A program made the translations under genes and the position numbers. DNA of 64,000 nt from Phoebastria nigripes (taxonomy: Eukaryota; Chordata; Aves; Procellariiformes; Diomedeidae): assembly GCA_035582835.1 (NCBI GenBank), contig JAYKAV010001831.1, positions 1,185,253 through 1,249,252 of the forward strand, given 5' to 3'. The notes under the pieces are model-generated. The model made no database searches and was not told the origin of the DNA. It saw only the letters and a program-made list of their open reading frames with translations. Below are positions 1-12,546 of this stretch, piece by piece; position 1 is the first letter of the stretch; the number at the start of each line of letters is the position of its first letter.

Positions 1-280
1 TTAACCAGGACCGCTGATAAATGATGGAGAGTGGCTTGGCAAGCTCCTCCGCCAGCTCCCTCAGCACTCTCGGGTGGATCCCATCCAGTCCCATAGACTT
101 GTGAGCGTCCAGGTGGCGTAGCAGGTCGTTCACTGCTTCCTCTTGGATTATGGGGGGTTTATCCCGCTCACTGTCCCCGTCTTCCAGCTCAGGGGGCTGA
201 GCTGGATAACTGGTCTGATTATTAAAGACTGAGGCAAAGAAGGCATTAAGTACCTCAGCCTTTTCCTCATCCTCGGAACA
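1..280 (-). mobile_element. CR1 LINE fragment, ORF2 linker to start of reverse transcriptase
   Basis: The reverse complement translates without a stop from about 272 down to 1. It gives the stretch that joins the endonuclease to the reverse transcriptase of avian CR1 ORF2. Recognisable pieces are AEVLNAFFASVFNNQTS, then HLDAHKSMGLDGIHPRVLRE and AKPLSIIYQRSW. In the usual CR1 sequence the third motif position reads MGPDG, so this copy has a P-to-L change. The element runs leftward and its 3' part lies outside the window. The right-hand end, near 280, is where CR1 similarity fades, as expected for a 5'-truncated insertion. This is a transposon remnant and not a host gene. The family call rests on my knowledge of CR1; the subfamily is not determined. 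Confidence 0.9.
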
Positions 281-2292
281 TTCAGCCAATGTTCCTACTG
301 TCGGTATGAGGCAACTTTTCGGATTGTTAACAGAGCAGGTTCCACTTCCATCGGTTACCAAGTCTGCATCTGTGACCCATCTGGACTGGTGCACTACTTT
401 AGAGGCGGCAGTTTGCAAAACCCCAAAAAAGGGTGGAGTTAAAAGGATGCTGCAGGTTCAAAACAGAAGACATTTGATTCACCCAGAATTTAATCGTTAC
501 TAGGGGCTGTTCCTACAAGACAAAACTTTCTTGTTGTTAATGACATCATAGTGAAAATAGAAAGAAAATACAGCAAGATTTATTCACTCTTCAAAAATCC
601 AACCTTGAAATGACTTATTCTGTATTATTCCTTACTGACTCTAAAGTCACAGAGCTCTCTTGATATAGGGTTCATATTTTCACCAAGACTCTGCATCATT
701 TAGGAAAACGTGATTAGTTTATGCCACTGTTTTATGGAATTAAATACTCATTGGGTTTTTCAAGAAGGAGCTAATAGTCACTTTTATCTCATTTTCAGTG
801 ATAACAAAAAAGAACTCTAAATGTTTTAAACTCTGCTCCCTGGTATCCACCATTCTTTGTGTTACAGTTCAGAATTTTGTGACGTGCTTCCTCCAATCAA
901 AATTTTCTGTTTGTTTATCAGAGAAAATGTCCTGAAGGAAGTAGAAAAGTAGTGCTCCTCTTACTGTAGCATATGCTGGTTCCAGATACGTGACTGTATG
1001 CTTACCCTATAATTTATCAACAGCTAAGTCTCACAGAAAGAGCTGCTTTCTCATATTATGTGAGAAAGTGAATTTAAAGAAATATTGATTATAATAGTAG
1101 TCTTGCTGAGCCTATGCCTTTCTTTTCCCTTTACTCATTTATTACTGTGGACCTTCTTCCTGTAAGTGTTCATTTCCTTCTGGAATGCACATAAGAAATA
1201 CTATCCCACATGGTCTTTTTGTTGCCTCCTTGCTCCATAGTTTTGTCTTCATAAGACCAAATTCTTGCTCAGGAAATTCTGTTAAAGCATCTCAGTAGCA
1301 GGAGGGCAAAAGATGACAGTGCCAACCTAAGTCAATGGCTGTTGAGCACCTGTCACTTTGGATAAGGCTAGCAAACGTGTTTTTTTCAAAGGAACAATTT
1401 TCAGAAAATAACAGCTAGATGGAAATATCAGTTTTGTGGTTTTGGTGCAAGCCAGGTGGATAGGCCATCTGACTCCTGCCAGTTTATCTGTTAACCTCAG
1501 AAGGTTTCTGCTTTCCTGACAGCCATGGACTTCCCAGCTCCCTGCGTCCTGCCAGCTTGTTCATCCTTCTCTAGCTTGCCCAACCCTATGCCAAGTATTT
1601 TCTGGGTAGGCAGCAGGGAGAGGGTTCTGGCTGGCACTTGGATTATGGCTCTTTTTTGTCCCAGCTCTCAGGGCTTCCTCAGTCAAGGACCTTCACAGGA
1701 CAGGTGGGCGCGCTCTTGTTCCCAATCTCCTAAGCTCTGTAACAGACAGCTGGCAAGTCTGCTGAGCACCTTTGGAACTAGCCAGGGGGTTTATGCACCA
1801 TTTCCAAAGCACCGTAACATAGCTTTTTATCCTAGTTTGTAATTTCTTCTTTTAAAGGAGAGTTTTTCCCCACAATGGAAATATTGCTTATCTCACAATT
1901 ATATTATTGTTATTTATCATTCCAAAGGAGGTCATTTTACTAAAGTACTGAAAGAAAAGACAGTCCTTACAGCTGAAATCTGATTTCAAATGTATCATAG
2001 ATTAGACCTGGAAGCTATGCTCAGAAGCAAAAGAGATTGCAAAGACTCATAAACCATGGAGATGTTAGAGAAGTAAATAGCAAAAACAGTGGATTGTGTG
2101 GTAGTACCACTAAACAAAGCAGGTACCTTTACTAAATTGTAAAATGTTATTATCTTCCAGATAGGCATTGCTCTAGATTAACTTGAAAAGCTGTATTTCA
2201 CTCAGAACAGATCTGATTTATATCCTTGCATGAATTGTCCAGCTTGAACAAAATCACTCATGACTTAAGATTGAAGTGTATTTTTTAATCAC
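281..2292. other. AT-rich sequence without a recognised gene
   Basis: No gene or repeat is recognised here. The stretch just right of the CR1 fragment (about 300-500) is somewhat richer in G+C and has a 65-codon open frame with no recognisable motif. A 105-codon ATG frame at 1525-1842 lies in a locally GC-richer patch. Its product is rich in Ser, Pro and Cys and shows no domain. About 1320-1370 faintly resembles old amniote interspersed repeats, but too weakly to call. Confidence 0.5.
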
Positions 2293-2317
2293 TTTTTTTT
2301 TTTTTTTTTTTTTTTTT
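2293..2317. repeat. poly-T tract (25 T)
   Basis: This is an uninterrupted run of 25 T. No retrogene or SINE body is visible on either side, so it reads as a simple homopolymer. Its length may be affected by sequencing slippage. Confidence 0.95.
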
Positions 2318-5300
2318 GGACCACCCAAATAAACTTTCTAAGCATTTTTTCCCTTTTTTTTTTTATATATTTCAGATACTACACCTCCTCCTCTAGTGCA
2401 TTTTGCATTTAATACCAGTTGATTGGGATAAGTCACATGGGAAAACTCTTACGGTACTTTGTATACATCCTGATTTTCTGCTTTACCCACATGTGACAAA
2501 ACAGGTTACACTAACTGGCTTCCCAGAATCTAGAGATTTAATTTCATTTGAGCTTTTTATTCCTTTGGGATGGTGTTATCAATGCTTGAGTGACCTGAAC
2601 GTATTACTGCCCGACTTTTCAATTTTAGACTATATTTATGAATTGCTTACTTTTTATATTATTAAACATTTCAGTCTAAAGCAGTGGCTCTCCCAAGTAG
2701 TCAGGACATGTCCCTTTCTTCCCATTGTAACTTGTCTGGGACTTCAGTAAACCTGATACGACACAGGTAGCAGGAACCTTGTGCTGCTGCAATCATTATC
2801 ATACCACCTTTGTGGAAGAAAAGTGTAATTCAGGAATGAACACAGCCTAGCTCTGAGCTTGGGGATAATACAAACTGCTCTGAGGCAACTGTGAGCATGA
2901 GCTAAAGGAATCCAAAAGTGCTGGAGAGGGGAAGAAATAATCAAGAGCTGAATTATAGGGTCCTTAATGGAGCAGTCTTAGTCACAGCTAATTTCGTATG
3001 TGAGAAGGTGCTAAAACTTTGAATGCTTGGGAAACTGTACAAACATCACAGTCAATTAATTACACTAACCAAAAAACAGGTCGTGATACATTGTGAATGA
3101 TTCCATGTTGTTCCATGGCAGAATTAGCCTGGTTCTGATTGGAATATGAATGAGCCCTGGTCTTAACATAAGAAAGCCTGATACAAAATAAACTCATTTA
3201 CAATGGGAGGCTCTGGAGTTGCTTTTCAAAATAAGCACCCTCATTTTTAACAGCCAACACAGTATTTGTCCTCTGGATCCTATGATAATTGAAGCCTTGG
3301 GAAATACTATAGATTTAGAGGAGCAGAGCGACAAAAGGAAAAGTACAGTATTTGTCAACTATACCACTAGTGAACACGTAGTCAAATATAGAAGGCTGGA
3401 AATTGCTTCTGGATGGTGAAGCTTTATATAATTGTATCTCACATTAATCTTATTTTATTTTACTGTTCACAATTAGGAATTTTGCAGCCTTAAACATGTG
3501 AAATTAAAACCATGGATGATTTCTTAATTGTGCAACTCCTCAGTACTCAATTAGCATCGCTCTCCTCTCCCCTAACAACGATGTAATACTGTACTAATGA
3601 AAAACAGGGCTTCTTTATTTGCTATGGCCTTGGGGTCAATTATCAATTTATCATTGTGTCCTGCAGGTTTAAAATAAAATACTCTGTGCAGTGTAACCAT
3701 TGTACAAAATTGACATTAAGTAGATTCTGCAAGTATGGACTTAATAAAAAATACGAAGAGTGCTGCCTAAAAGGGTTCTACTCCTATAAATTCTATTAGG
3801 TTGCCTTTAATATAGGACAGTAGGAAACGGCAAAACTAATTTAAAGGTTTTTTTTTTCTTTTACTATCTTTGTATATTCTGTATGAGAATAATCAAGAAA
3901 GACCTAAATTAAAAATAGCTTCAGTTGTATTTTAAAGATTTCTTATGATTTCAAACTTAGCTTTGGTAATAAAAATGTTGCTGTTGCTCTTAGCAAATGA
4001 TAAATTTAGAGACTCTATCTTATGACTGTCAAATACTGCGATATATTAATGTATTCATAAGTCAATGAAAAATTACTTAGATATGTGAAGTATTAAAAAC
4101 ATCCTATTTAAATTAGACAAGCAGAAAGTAATTAATTAGAAATAAAGTTTCTTATTAAAGCAAACATCTGGTTAAGAAGCTCATTTGTAGTTCACTTACT
4201 GTAAAAACTCCATCCCTGTAAGGCCCAGAATTGCCCTTTCTTTGTTCAGCTCTGGTCTAGGAAGGTGGATTGACATGTACTACTACTACAAGGAACTTGG
4301 GAAAAGCAAATGAAAAATTCAGCACATTCCTCATTCCCTTCACTTGGGTGCCGCTTCCACAGAGAGATGTTCCCAGAACTAGGTCTTAGTCTTGTTGNCC
4401 AATTGCTGAATCTGTGGGACTTCTCTCTTAACTGTGACATTAAGCCTGGGGCCCCATATTTCAGCACCTAGCTTGTTGCTGCATATCTTAATCCAAAATT
4501 CTTCTCATCTTTGCTTGCTCTGGGAAGGAGAATCTAATTTCAGCCCTCTTAAATCTCAGGACAACCCGTATTTCCTTTTTATTTCACAAGACAGCAGCAA
4601 AACCTGATAGTCACCTTAGAGAAGAGAAGCACTAGGGAGTTTGGCTCAGGACTGAACCTTTAGACCTGACCCTATTAGCAGTTTCCCTCTGCTCTTTCCT
4701 CTTATTGACGAGCCCCTGCGATACAATCCAGCCTGCCTTCACACACTTGCGTAAAATACTCAGGTAGTCGTGCTTAGATAGCTGGTGAAATATCAGCCCA
4801 GCTTTGCCACCAGTGAGTGTCACTGCCTCTCTCTCCACTGCATGCTGCGACATTTACTGGTGACGGTGTTTTTGCGCGTGAGCCAGGGGTGCTCTCCGAA
4901 CTGTGTCAGAGTGGAAAGACAGAAAGTAATAGGACTTTGTCATGCCTTTCTTTTCCCCTTTCCTATTTTTAATCTTGGAGCCAAATTTAATTAATCCTGC
5001 TTTCCTCCTACTCTCCTGGGACGCTTTTCTGCCCCTCCATTATGCTATGGCTAACTCAATAAACTCAACAGCAGCCACACATGTACAAAGGGGTGGTGGA
5101 AGACAGACAATGCTGAGAAGTAGTTTTTCACACCAGACAGGTTTTCCCACCATACTCTCATAGATCTAATTCAAGCCTCTTGTGGCAACAAGAGCTTGAA
5201 ATGTATATCAATATTTTCACTCCTGAAACTAAACCAGCAAATATCACAAGAGGAGAGTAATTTTTCAACTGGCGCCTTCTTCTATGGCAGCACACAGGGT

Positions 5301-8300
5301 GGCATGACTGAGATACAGCCTGGTTAATTGATTAGTGCACTTGAGAGAGGGCTGGGTATGGTCCAGTACAGATCATTCTAAACATTGATAAATTACCACC
5401 TTTGTGTGAAATGGTTGAGGTGGGACCACTGCCCTTTGACAAACCAGAAAATGAAATGATTACTATTGGATTCTATTGACTTGTCTGGTTACAGCAGTTG
5501 TGCTTCTTCCCAAAGGTTAATTGGACTTGAACTCAAGAAATTAAGAGGTCAGCTGGGGTCACAGTGACAGCAGGCAAACTTTTAACTTACCACTAATAAT
5601 ATTTGTCAGGGAAAGGACATGCTGGAGTTCTTTAGCCATGGCTCTGCTCAGGGATTTGCCACAAAAAATAATTGTTTATCTACATTATTATATAAGCTAT
5701 AGGTGTATGTGGTAAATATGCTCATTAACATTCTGATTTTCATCAGATACTGTAGCTCAAAGATCAAGAGTATGACTCTAGGCTCAAGACAACGTGCTGT
5801 CATAACTTGCATGAATATATCAATGTGGATCACAAAAATTTCCTTTTAGAAATATTACGAAATTCAATGCAAAATGGCCTGAAAAAAATTTCAGTGAGTA
5901 TAGTGTCTGTGTCACAATTTTAAAGCTCTTTACTTTGGGAATTCTTATATTAACTTTATTATTGTCTTGATTTTGTGTGTTTGATGCTTTCTGATTTTGT
6001 AAGCGCAGATTAAGAGTAATTCTAGTAATTCTCTGATGTTTTGTTGGTAAAAAAANCAGCATTAGTTGGCAGAGAATTGAGCTCTGTATTATGTAAAGAG
6101 GAAAGAACCCCAAAATATCTTCTTGGATTTCCTTCTTCTAGTTATTGCAAAGATTGGACCGTATGTTCTTCTCTCACATATTTTCACAGTTTTAAAATAA
6201 TATCATATTATTCACATATACTTCTACATCTATGTCTCTCACTCTCTGTGTATATAAATGGGATATGTGCATATATATACATATACTTCATTTTCAAAAG
6301 ACATTATATATTGTTTATATTTCAAGAGAAATGAGCATTAATACTATTTAGTGAAAGGTCGGAATTATACTCTGATGTGATATGCAATTATTTTAGCTTT
6401 TAATGCGCCAGATTTTTTACTTCATCAAATTTATCCTTAGTACAAGAAGAGAAGAGTATAACAGTTTTGTGGCCTTCACATGCTGGAATCTGTTGTGAAC
6501 TGGAAGACTTTTGGCTTGTGTATGTTCTACATATAACTGTAGAACATTTTCTTTGTGTATTCAGCTGATCTAGAGAATGGGGGGAAGATTATGACTGGGA
6601 GAGTAAATGAGTATGTTTATTGTCAGAAAAAAATCAAATTTATTATGTACTTGAATATGGATTTCATTGTTTTTAAGTGTGTGGATTTGGTAAATGGCAA
6701 GGTATGAAACTATATTCCATTGCTTAGAAACTAACATAATACTGTGCTGACTAATTTTCCTGGATGTACATATAACATAGACAATGAAACAGTGAGTTGA
6801 ATCTGGTGCAATCTGACACCATTCCATTGAGAAAATTGTCCCAGAGATTTTCAGATAATTCTCTGAAGAGAAAAAAGTGTCATAAGATTAAGTTAATTAA
6901 GAAAGAGTATGATGCTCACCTGCAGAGATTGCTTCATTGTGTATACAGCCAAGGAGACACCTGCATTTTGAGNGTTGATTGATTTTTCTTTCGTTCGTAT
7001 AGCAAGCCTTTTTCTCCATGACTGATATAGACAGACATTACTAAAACCAACAAGAGCTGAGGACAAAGCAGGTGGAGATGCTAACAAAGAGCCACTCAAT
7101 TTCCTTCTTTCAAATTGAATATTAAATCATATCCACAGTTTTACTTTCTACATACCTCCAGAAATGTTATAAAACAAGGTAACGGAAGAAAAAAAAGGTT
7201 GAAAAGAAAAAAAGGTCTGATAACTAGAAAGGTGTAGATTAAATTTGGACACTAGTAGTGACTACTGTGGCACCAATTATAATAGACTTTTCTGGAAATC
7301 TAAAGGCACCAGAAGAATTAGTCTATTAACACTTGGCCTTTACTTATTTACTGCAAAACCTGAGGAAAATATTTGTTTTCAATTAATGGTTTTAATGCCT
7401 TTTGCAGCAAAGGTTTTTCAAATGTGAGAAATAATAATGTGAGAAAATAAAGACCTGCAAAACAGGCAGAGACAATCAAGTCCGAAGATACTTGTTGGAG
7501 AGGCAGTTGCAGGCCCCTCACATACCTGGACTTGAGTCGATCAAGTGCAGACTAAATGGAACCAACTGATTTGGTGAAAAGGCCTTCATGTCAAAATAAA
7601 ACCTGTGTATCTATTTCTTCAAGTAGATACATGCAGGGGAGCAGGCCACATGCAAGAATTATGAAAACAGAGATAGAAGGAACAAGAGAAAATTTTTACA
7701 CATTCTGGGACATGTTCACTTAGGAGCAACTTTCCTGGGAAAAAGATTTTAAAGAAACAACAAAAACCCACTTTAAAAGCCATGCACATAGACCAGAAGA
7801 AGGTTGGCTTCAGCATGGAAAAACAAGAGCCTTACTAAACGATTTATAAAGGGAGAATTTTGATATTTTCTTCACAGACACAAAACTAACAAATGATCAG
7901 ATAATAATCATAATACAGCAAATATTTTTAGTCAGTGAGTAGGTACAAAATGGGTTAATCATTTGGTTTTTAACCTAAAATTTCTTCTGGCTTTACTTAG
8001 GAATTAGAAATCTTAAATTAAAAAATTCAATTTAAAAAGTCTTTGTAACTGCAATAACCCTATTGGAGTGGCTAATGTTACTCACATTGTACAATATATC
8101 ACAAGAAATCATAAAGGTGAACATGCAATACCACTTCTGAAGAATCCCTTGTATGACCAGAACCACAAATAACTTATCTATGTCTTGAATTTTGCCATTC
8201 ATAATTATGCACTGCTTATTTAATAAAGAAGGCTTTTTGAGCATATTCAATATTGTCAAACTGCCAGCACCTACTATTTGCCTCTGTTTCTGATATCATG

Positions 8301-10260
8301 CCACAGAAGTTAATCTCTTCAAAGCATCATACAAAGCACCTGACCCAGCACCTGTCTTCATTGCTCTGAATGAAGCTTTAAAGGTGTCTTACATTCTGTC
8401 CACAGTATTTGTGATGAGATGACGTATACACTTCAATTTCATTTCTAAAGTAGGAAATAGGAATATTCCTCCTTTTTTTCCAATGGGATTATTCACATCA
8501 GAAGGTGCCAAACATCAAGAGAAAAAGTGGGCAATATACAGCCTTTTGCTAGCTCTACACAGTAACATTAAATTTGAAAAAAAGTCTGTTAAAAGGGTTA
8601 GTACTTCAGTTCCTGAGTTATAACCTTGGTTTCTCTGTGTTTAGAGAAAAATCAGCTTATGGCTACATGGGGAAAAAGTTACAAAAGTATTCTTATTATA
8701 TCAAATTGTCTCTGGGTCAGCATTTAATGCAATTTACCTTTGGAAAGAAGTAGAGTTCCTTTAACCTAATTTTCTATTTGGGAAGTGCAGTAAAACAGCC
8801 CTGCTGGAACTGGTGCATTAAAGAGTGGAAGAAAATAGTGGAGTAACAATGACAGAGAGTAAAAAATAGAATTCTTCCATTCAGACAGCATAGGAAATTT
8901 TACTGTATTTGGTGCTGGCATTGCTGTGTCTTATATTCAGCAGGAATTCAGGAGGAATTCAGCATCTTCAAATAAAAATAATGGCCGAATTAGTTGTTCT
9001 TGTATTTTAGGCACTTTGTAAGTCTTGATATTAATAGAAACAAAGTATTTTTGTCACATTTTCTAAATAAGTACTAAGATTAGACAGTTCCAAGGTCTAC
9101 CTATCAGAAATGTGTTCTGTTTTCTCAGAACAAATCCAAAGTCTTACTCTCATATTATTCTGAGTAATATTTTTCTACAGAAATTTGGTTAAGGCTTTAA
9201 CTTGTCAATGTAAAACATAGCATGTTGCATCATATGAATGGCAGTTAGTCACCAAATTATGTCTCCTGATGGCGATCTAGGAGATAAAATCAGTTTGCAT
9301 GCACACAGAAAAAAACATCTGTTTATATATAGTTTAATTAGTTTTGCAAATCTCCCACAAGCAGCAACAAAAAAATCATTGGTTTTAAGCTTTGTACAAT
9401 TAAGTTGTAAAAGCATGCTTGAATTAAAGATAAAACAATCATAGCACATTGTAAGTATTCTGCTCATGTATAACAGGGTTTTTTCTGACTGAAACAGCAT
9501 GGCTAGCAATGAATAGTAATGAACTATTTATGTATGTATTTATTTAATGTGACTTCTGCTACTGTCATTTTTTGATAAAAAATAGAAACCTTCACTGTAA
9601 ATTTCATGAAAAAGATTTGGAGATTTTTTTTTGAAGAAGTGACTTCCTTATTTCCATCTTTTCCCTGTTTCACATCCTATCTTCTTTTCTAAATTCCTGT
9701 TACCTCAGACTTTCCTGAGTGTTGGTCTCATGTTCAGACTCAGGTTTAGACACATGAAAACTGGGTTGTTCCACCTAGTTTCAGTTTGTTGGTTCAGAAT
9801 AAACATTTCTTACTGCACTTCAACTAAATGAAACTGTTATATCAGGGATTGTGCTGTGAGTGGTGGAAGTGTACTTAGAAAGGACAGCTAAATCAAGACC
9901 TTAATCCTGCTATTCTTGTCATCTCTCTGGATATCTTTTATAATTTTGACTTTGCAAATCAGATTTCCAAGTCATAGCTTTAGGATTGTTTTCTTAGCCA
10001 AATTCCATTAACAGTTATAAGATGCTGGGATGCAATAATGACACACAGGAAAGAAATTACTAAAATTATTAATAAATATAGCAATAACCATGGGCCTACT
10101 GTCCAACTCAAAGCAGTAGGGACAGGTATATGTGTTCAACAAACCTATCCACTGCAAATGTTTCATGAAATATTTTTAAATCTAAAGTGAGATTAATGGT
10201 ACTATATAGAAGTTAAAATACAACTGTGGTGTCATATAAAAACCACAATAAAAGACTACA
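2318..10260. other. AT-rich sequence, no gene recognised
   Basis: About 8 kb of AT-rich sequence. Open frames are at most 97 codons and overlap on both strands, with no domain or codon-use signal. Single ambiguous bases occur near 4398, 6056 and 6972. One inverted repeat is listed separately at 6522-6547. I recognise no CR1, LTR or DNA-transposon sequence here. Confidence 0.55.
6522..6547. repeat. Perfect 9-bp inverted repeat, 8-bp spacer
   Basis: ATGTTCTAC at 6522-6530 is the exact reverse complement of GTAGAACAT at 6539-6547, with an AT-rich 8-bp spacer. It could be a dimeric transcription-factor site or chance. The half-site contains GTTCT/AGAAC, which resembles half of a steroid-receptor element, but the 3-bp spacing of such elements is absent. 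Confidence 0.6.
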
Positions 10261-10420
10261 TCTGTGTGCCCGTGGTGGTTCGCGTTCTCCCGGCACGCTG
10301 GTCCTAGCCTAGCCACACGTTCAGTGGCAGAGCATGCGGTTTACTTCCCTCTGAGGAGCCCAGGACTAGTTGAAGTGTGCACAAGGGGCAGGCCTATGCC
10401 ACATCCTGGCACACAGGAAA
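10261..10420. other. Short CpG-containing GC-rich islet
   Basis: The base composition changes sharply from AT-rich flanks to a stretch of about 160 bp with several CpG dinucleotides in its first 40 bases (GTTCGCG, CCCGGCACGC). No open frame of useful length and no known repeat is recognised. It could be an old repeat insertion, a small regulatory islet or a decayed exon. Confidence 0.35.
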
Positions 10421-12340
10421 CTGCTTTAGCCATTTTGATTTGATATACATAGCAAATATCACTTCAGTGATATCATGAACATATGCCAATGAAATAAGGA
10501 GAGAAATAAGCCTCATAACTGAGCTCGTTCTGGTAATATTGTAGGGTTATTCTTTCATATTGTTCAAAAACAGATTTTATGTATTGGTGTTATAATCCCC
10601 AATTCAAAAAAGGAAAAAGAATGAAAGCAGTAAAGGCGTGCTTCTTTTTAAGCACGTATAGACACTCATTGTCTCCCATGGTTTACTCAAGAGAAAACAC
10701 AAACCCTTGCTTAAATGCTTTGCTGTAGTCAAGATGTTAGTGACAATTTATAAGGTAACCTTAACAAGATTAAAAATATTCTTATGGGTGAATTTCAATC
10801 AGCCTGATAGAGCATATGTCATTGTATAATTTGTCTTATTCTTTCAGTAATTTCTTTACTGGTTTACTTGGATAGTTTCCCTGTCTACCTACAGCTAAAA
10901 TTCAGTATTTGGAGCAGTTATTTTTATACAGAGCAGTAAATATTTTAGTGCCCTTGCATAACATCCATCTGAATGAGTTATTTCTAATCAGGTTTAAAAT
11001 GTAAAAGCATTTCGGGCTGAATTTTTTAAAAGTCTCTAGATGCTAGATGTATGTGCCATGCGTAATGCAACTGAACTCCAGCCTGGAGTAGGGCTTCTTA
11101 TGAGCCTGTGAAATGCTAGTATCAAAGACAAAAACACAAGCATGGCTATACTGATTCAGACCATAGGTTCAGGTAGTCGAGTGCTCTCCAAAACCAGATG
11201 GGCAGAGCTGGTGTAGCAGGTGGCAGTAGCTACCAGGTAGCTGTGTGAGGGGTGACCTTCGGAGGAGACTAAATGGAGCACTTGGATGCTTTTCTACGCT
11301 GCTCTTGCCTATGCTAGTTGGTAGTGGTGCCCTAGAGTCTATTTGTCTGCTGGAGCATAATGTGGCTGGCTATTTCCCTCTTTTTTATTTATTCCTAGTC
11401 CTGGCTCCAGGACTCTTTTCAAGGTAGACAGAGTAGCAGTCCTCCTTGGTGCTGAATCCCTTCTGTCCCTCACTGTGAAAATCTCTAATAGAGGAAATTC
11501 CTTGGTATTTGCTCCTTTTGCCCTGTTAAGAGGCAGAGCCAAGGAACATGGTTTTATGTGTATCTTCTCAAACAATGGGTTCAGTTGAAATTAGAAAGAC
11601 AGTTTTACAAATTTTCAAACAATCTTTTATTTTCATATTCCCATTTTCCATTATCAGAATACTTTTTGAAAACTACATGGAAAGTGAAAATGGGTTTTGG
11701 AGTAATTTAGACACTTGTGTTGTTTGAATATTGTACTTAGCTTGGACCAAGTTTGATCAATTTTTTGAAGTATGGGTGATGGGACCCATATATAGATTCA
11801 TAAATATCTGAGCAAAGCACTGGTAAAGTTGTTAGGCATCAATAAAAAGTAGATGTTATCACTATTCAAAGTATTTTCTGAAGGGTTGAACACTCAGTAA
11901 ACCCCACCAAAAAACTAGTGGCTAGGACTGCAGTCAAAACTTTTCTGAATATCAGGTCACTTATTAGAAGACCAGTGTACGTTCTGGAAATCTTGGCTTA
12001 GAAAGCAGGAAATACAAACTGAGTTTAGTGACTCAGAGATGAAGCCTGGTCCAGTCTTTTCTTTTTAGAATAAAAACTTCTCTAGGCTATAAATCTCCCT
12101 TCCCTGTTGCAACAAAATACGTGACAGTCCTTCTGGAAAGGTTATAGACAATTCACTGGTGTTAATTGCTATTCTTCCTGAGAAAGGACTTCCAAATCTG
12201 GATATCATGTATATTACTGTGTAGTATCTCTGGCAAAATTTGTGGGTTTTAATCCATTCTCACACTAAGCAGAGGTTTGTTGCCTTTCCCATTCCCAAGA
12301 GAGATATATTAAAAAATTAAGAGCTATATTAAAAACTTTT
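10421..12340. other. AT-rich sequence, no gene recognised
   Basis: No recognised gene or mobile element. Open frames at 11245-11427 (+) and 11339-11575 (-) overlap each other and have no motif. The stretch ends in a pyrimidine-rich run at 12337-12351 that leads into the candidate exon. Confidence 0.5.
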
Positions 12341-12353
12341 CTTTTTTTTCCAG

Positions 12354-12546
12354 TGGCACTCCAGCACCTCCATCCAAAGCATTTCTTGCAGTGCTGCCTG
12401 TCCCAGTGTCAGCCATACCGTTCCCTTCTCAGGACAGGAAGAGGCAGACAGAGCCAGCAGGAGGGTCGGGCGATGCTTCTTTTTTGCACAGTGCCATGTG
12501 CGATCAGATTGGTGGCATGTCATTTCAATCTGTCAGCATCCCCTGA
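12354..12546 (+). other. Speculative exon behind a strong splice-acceptor-like tract
   Basis: A run of about 15 pyrimidines at 12337-12351 ends in CAG (AG at 12352-12353), a textbook 3' splice-site pattern. Downstream, a frame starting at codon 12355 stays open for 63 codons to TGA at 12544-12546. Its product begins GTPAPPSKAFLAVLPVPVSA and ends near DQIGGMSFQSVSIP, a composition that looks protein-like. A second frame on the same strand, starting at GTG 12353, is also open to 12604, so frame choice is uncertain. The block is GC-richer than its surroundings. I do not recognise the protein family and see no partner exon in the window. Two open frames in a GC-rich 200-bp block can also arise by chance. 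Confidence 0.18.

Noticed and set aside
1525..1842. 105-codon ATG frame with a favourable context at the start
   Set aside because: No domain, no splice or promoter context, and composition typical of a GC-richer patch.
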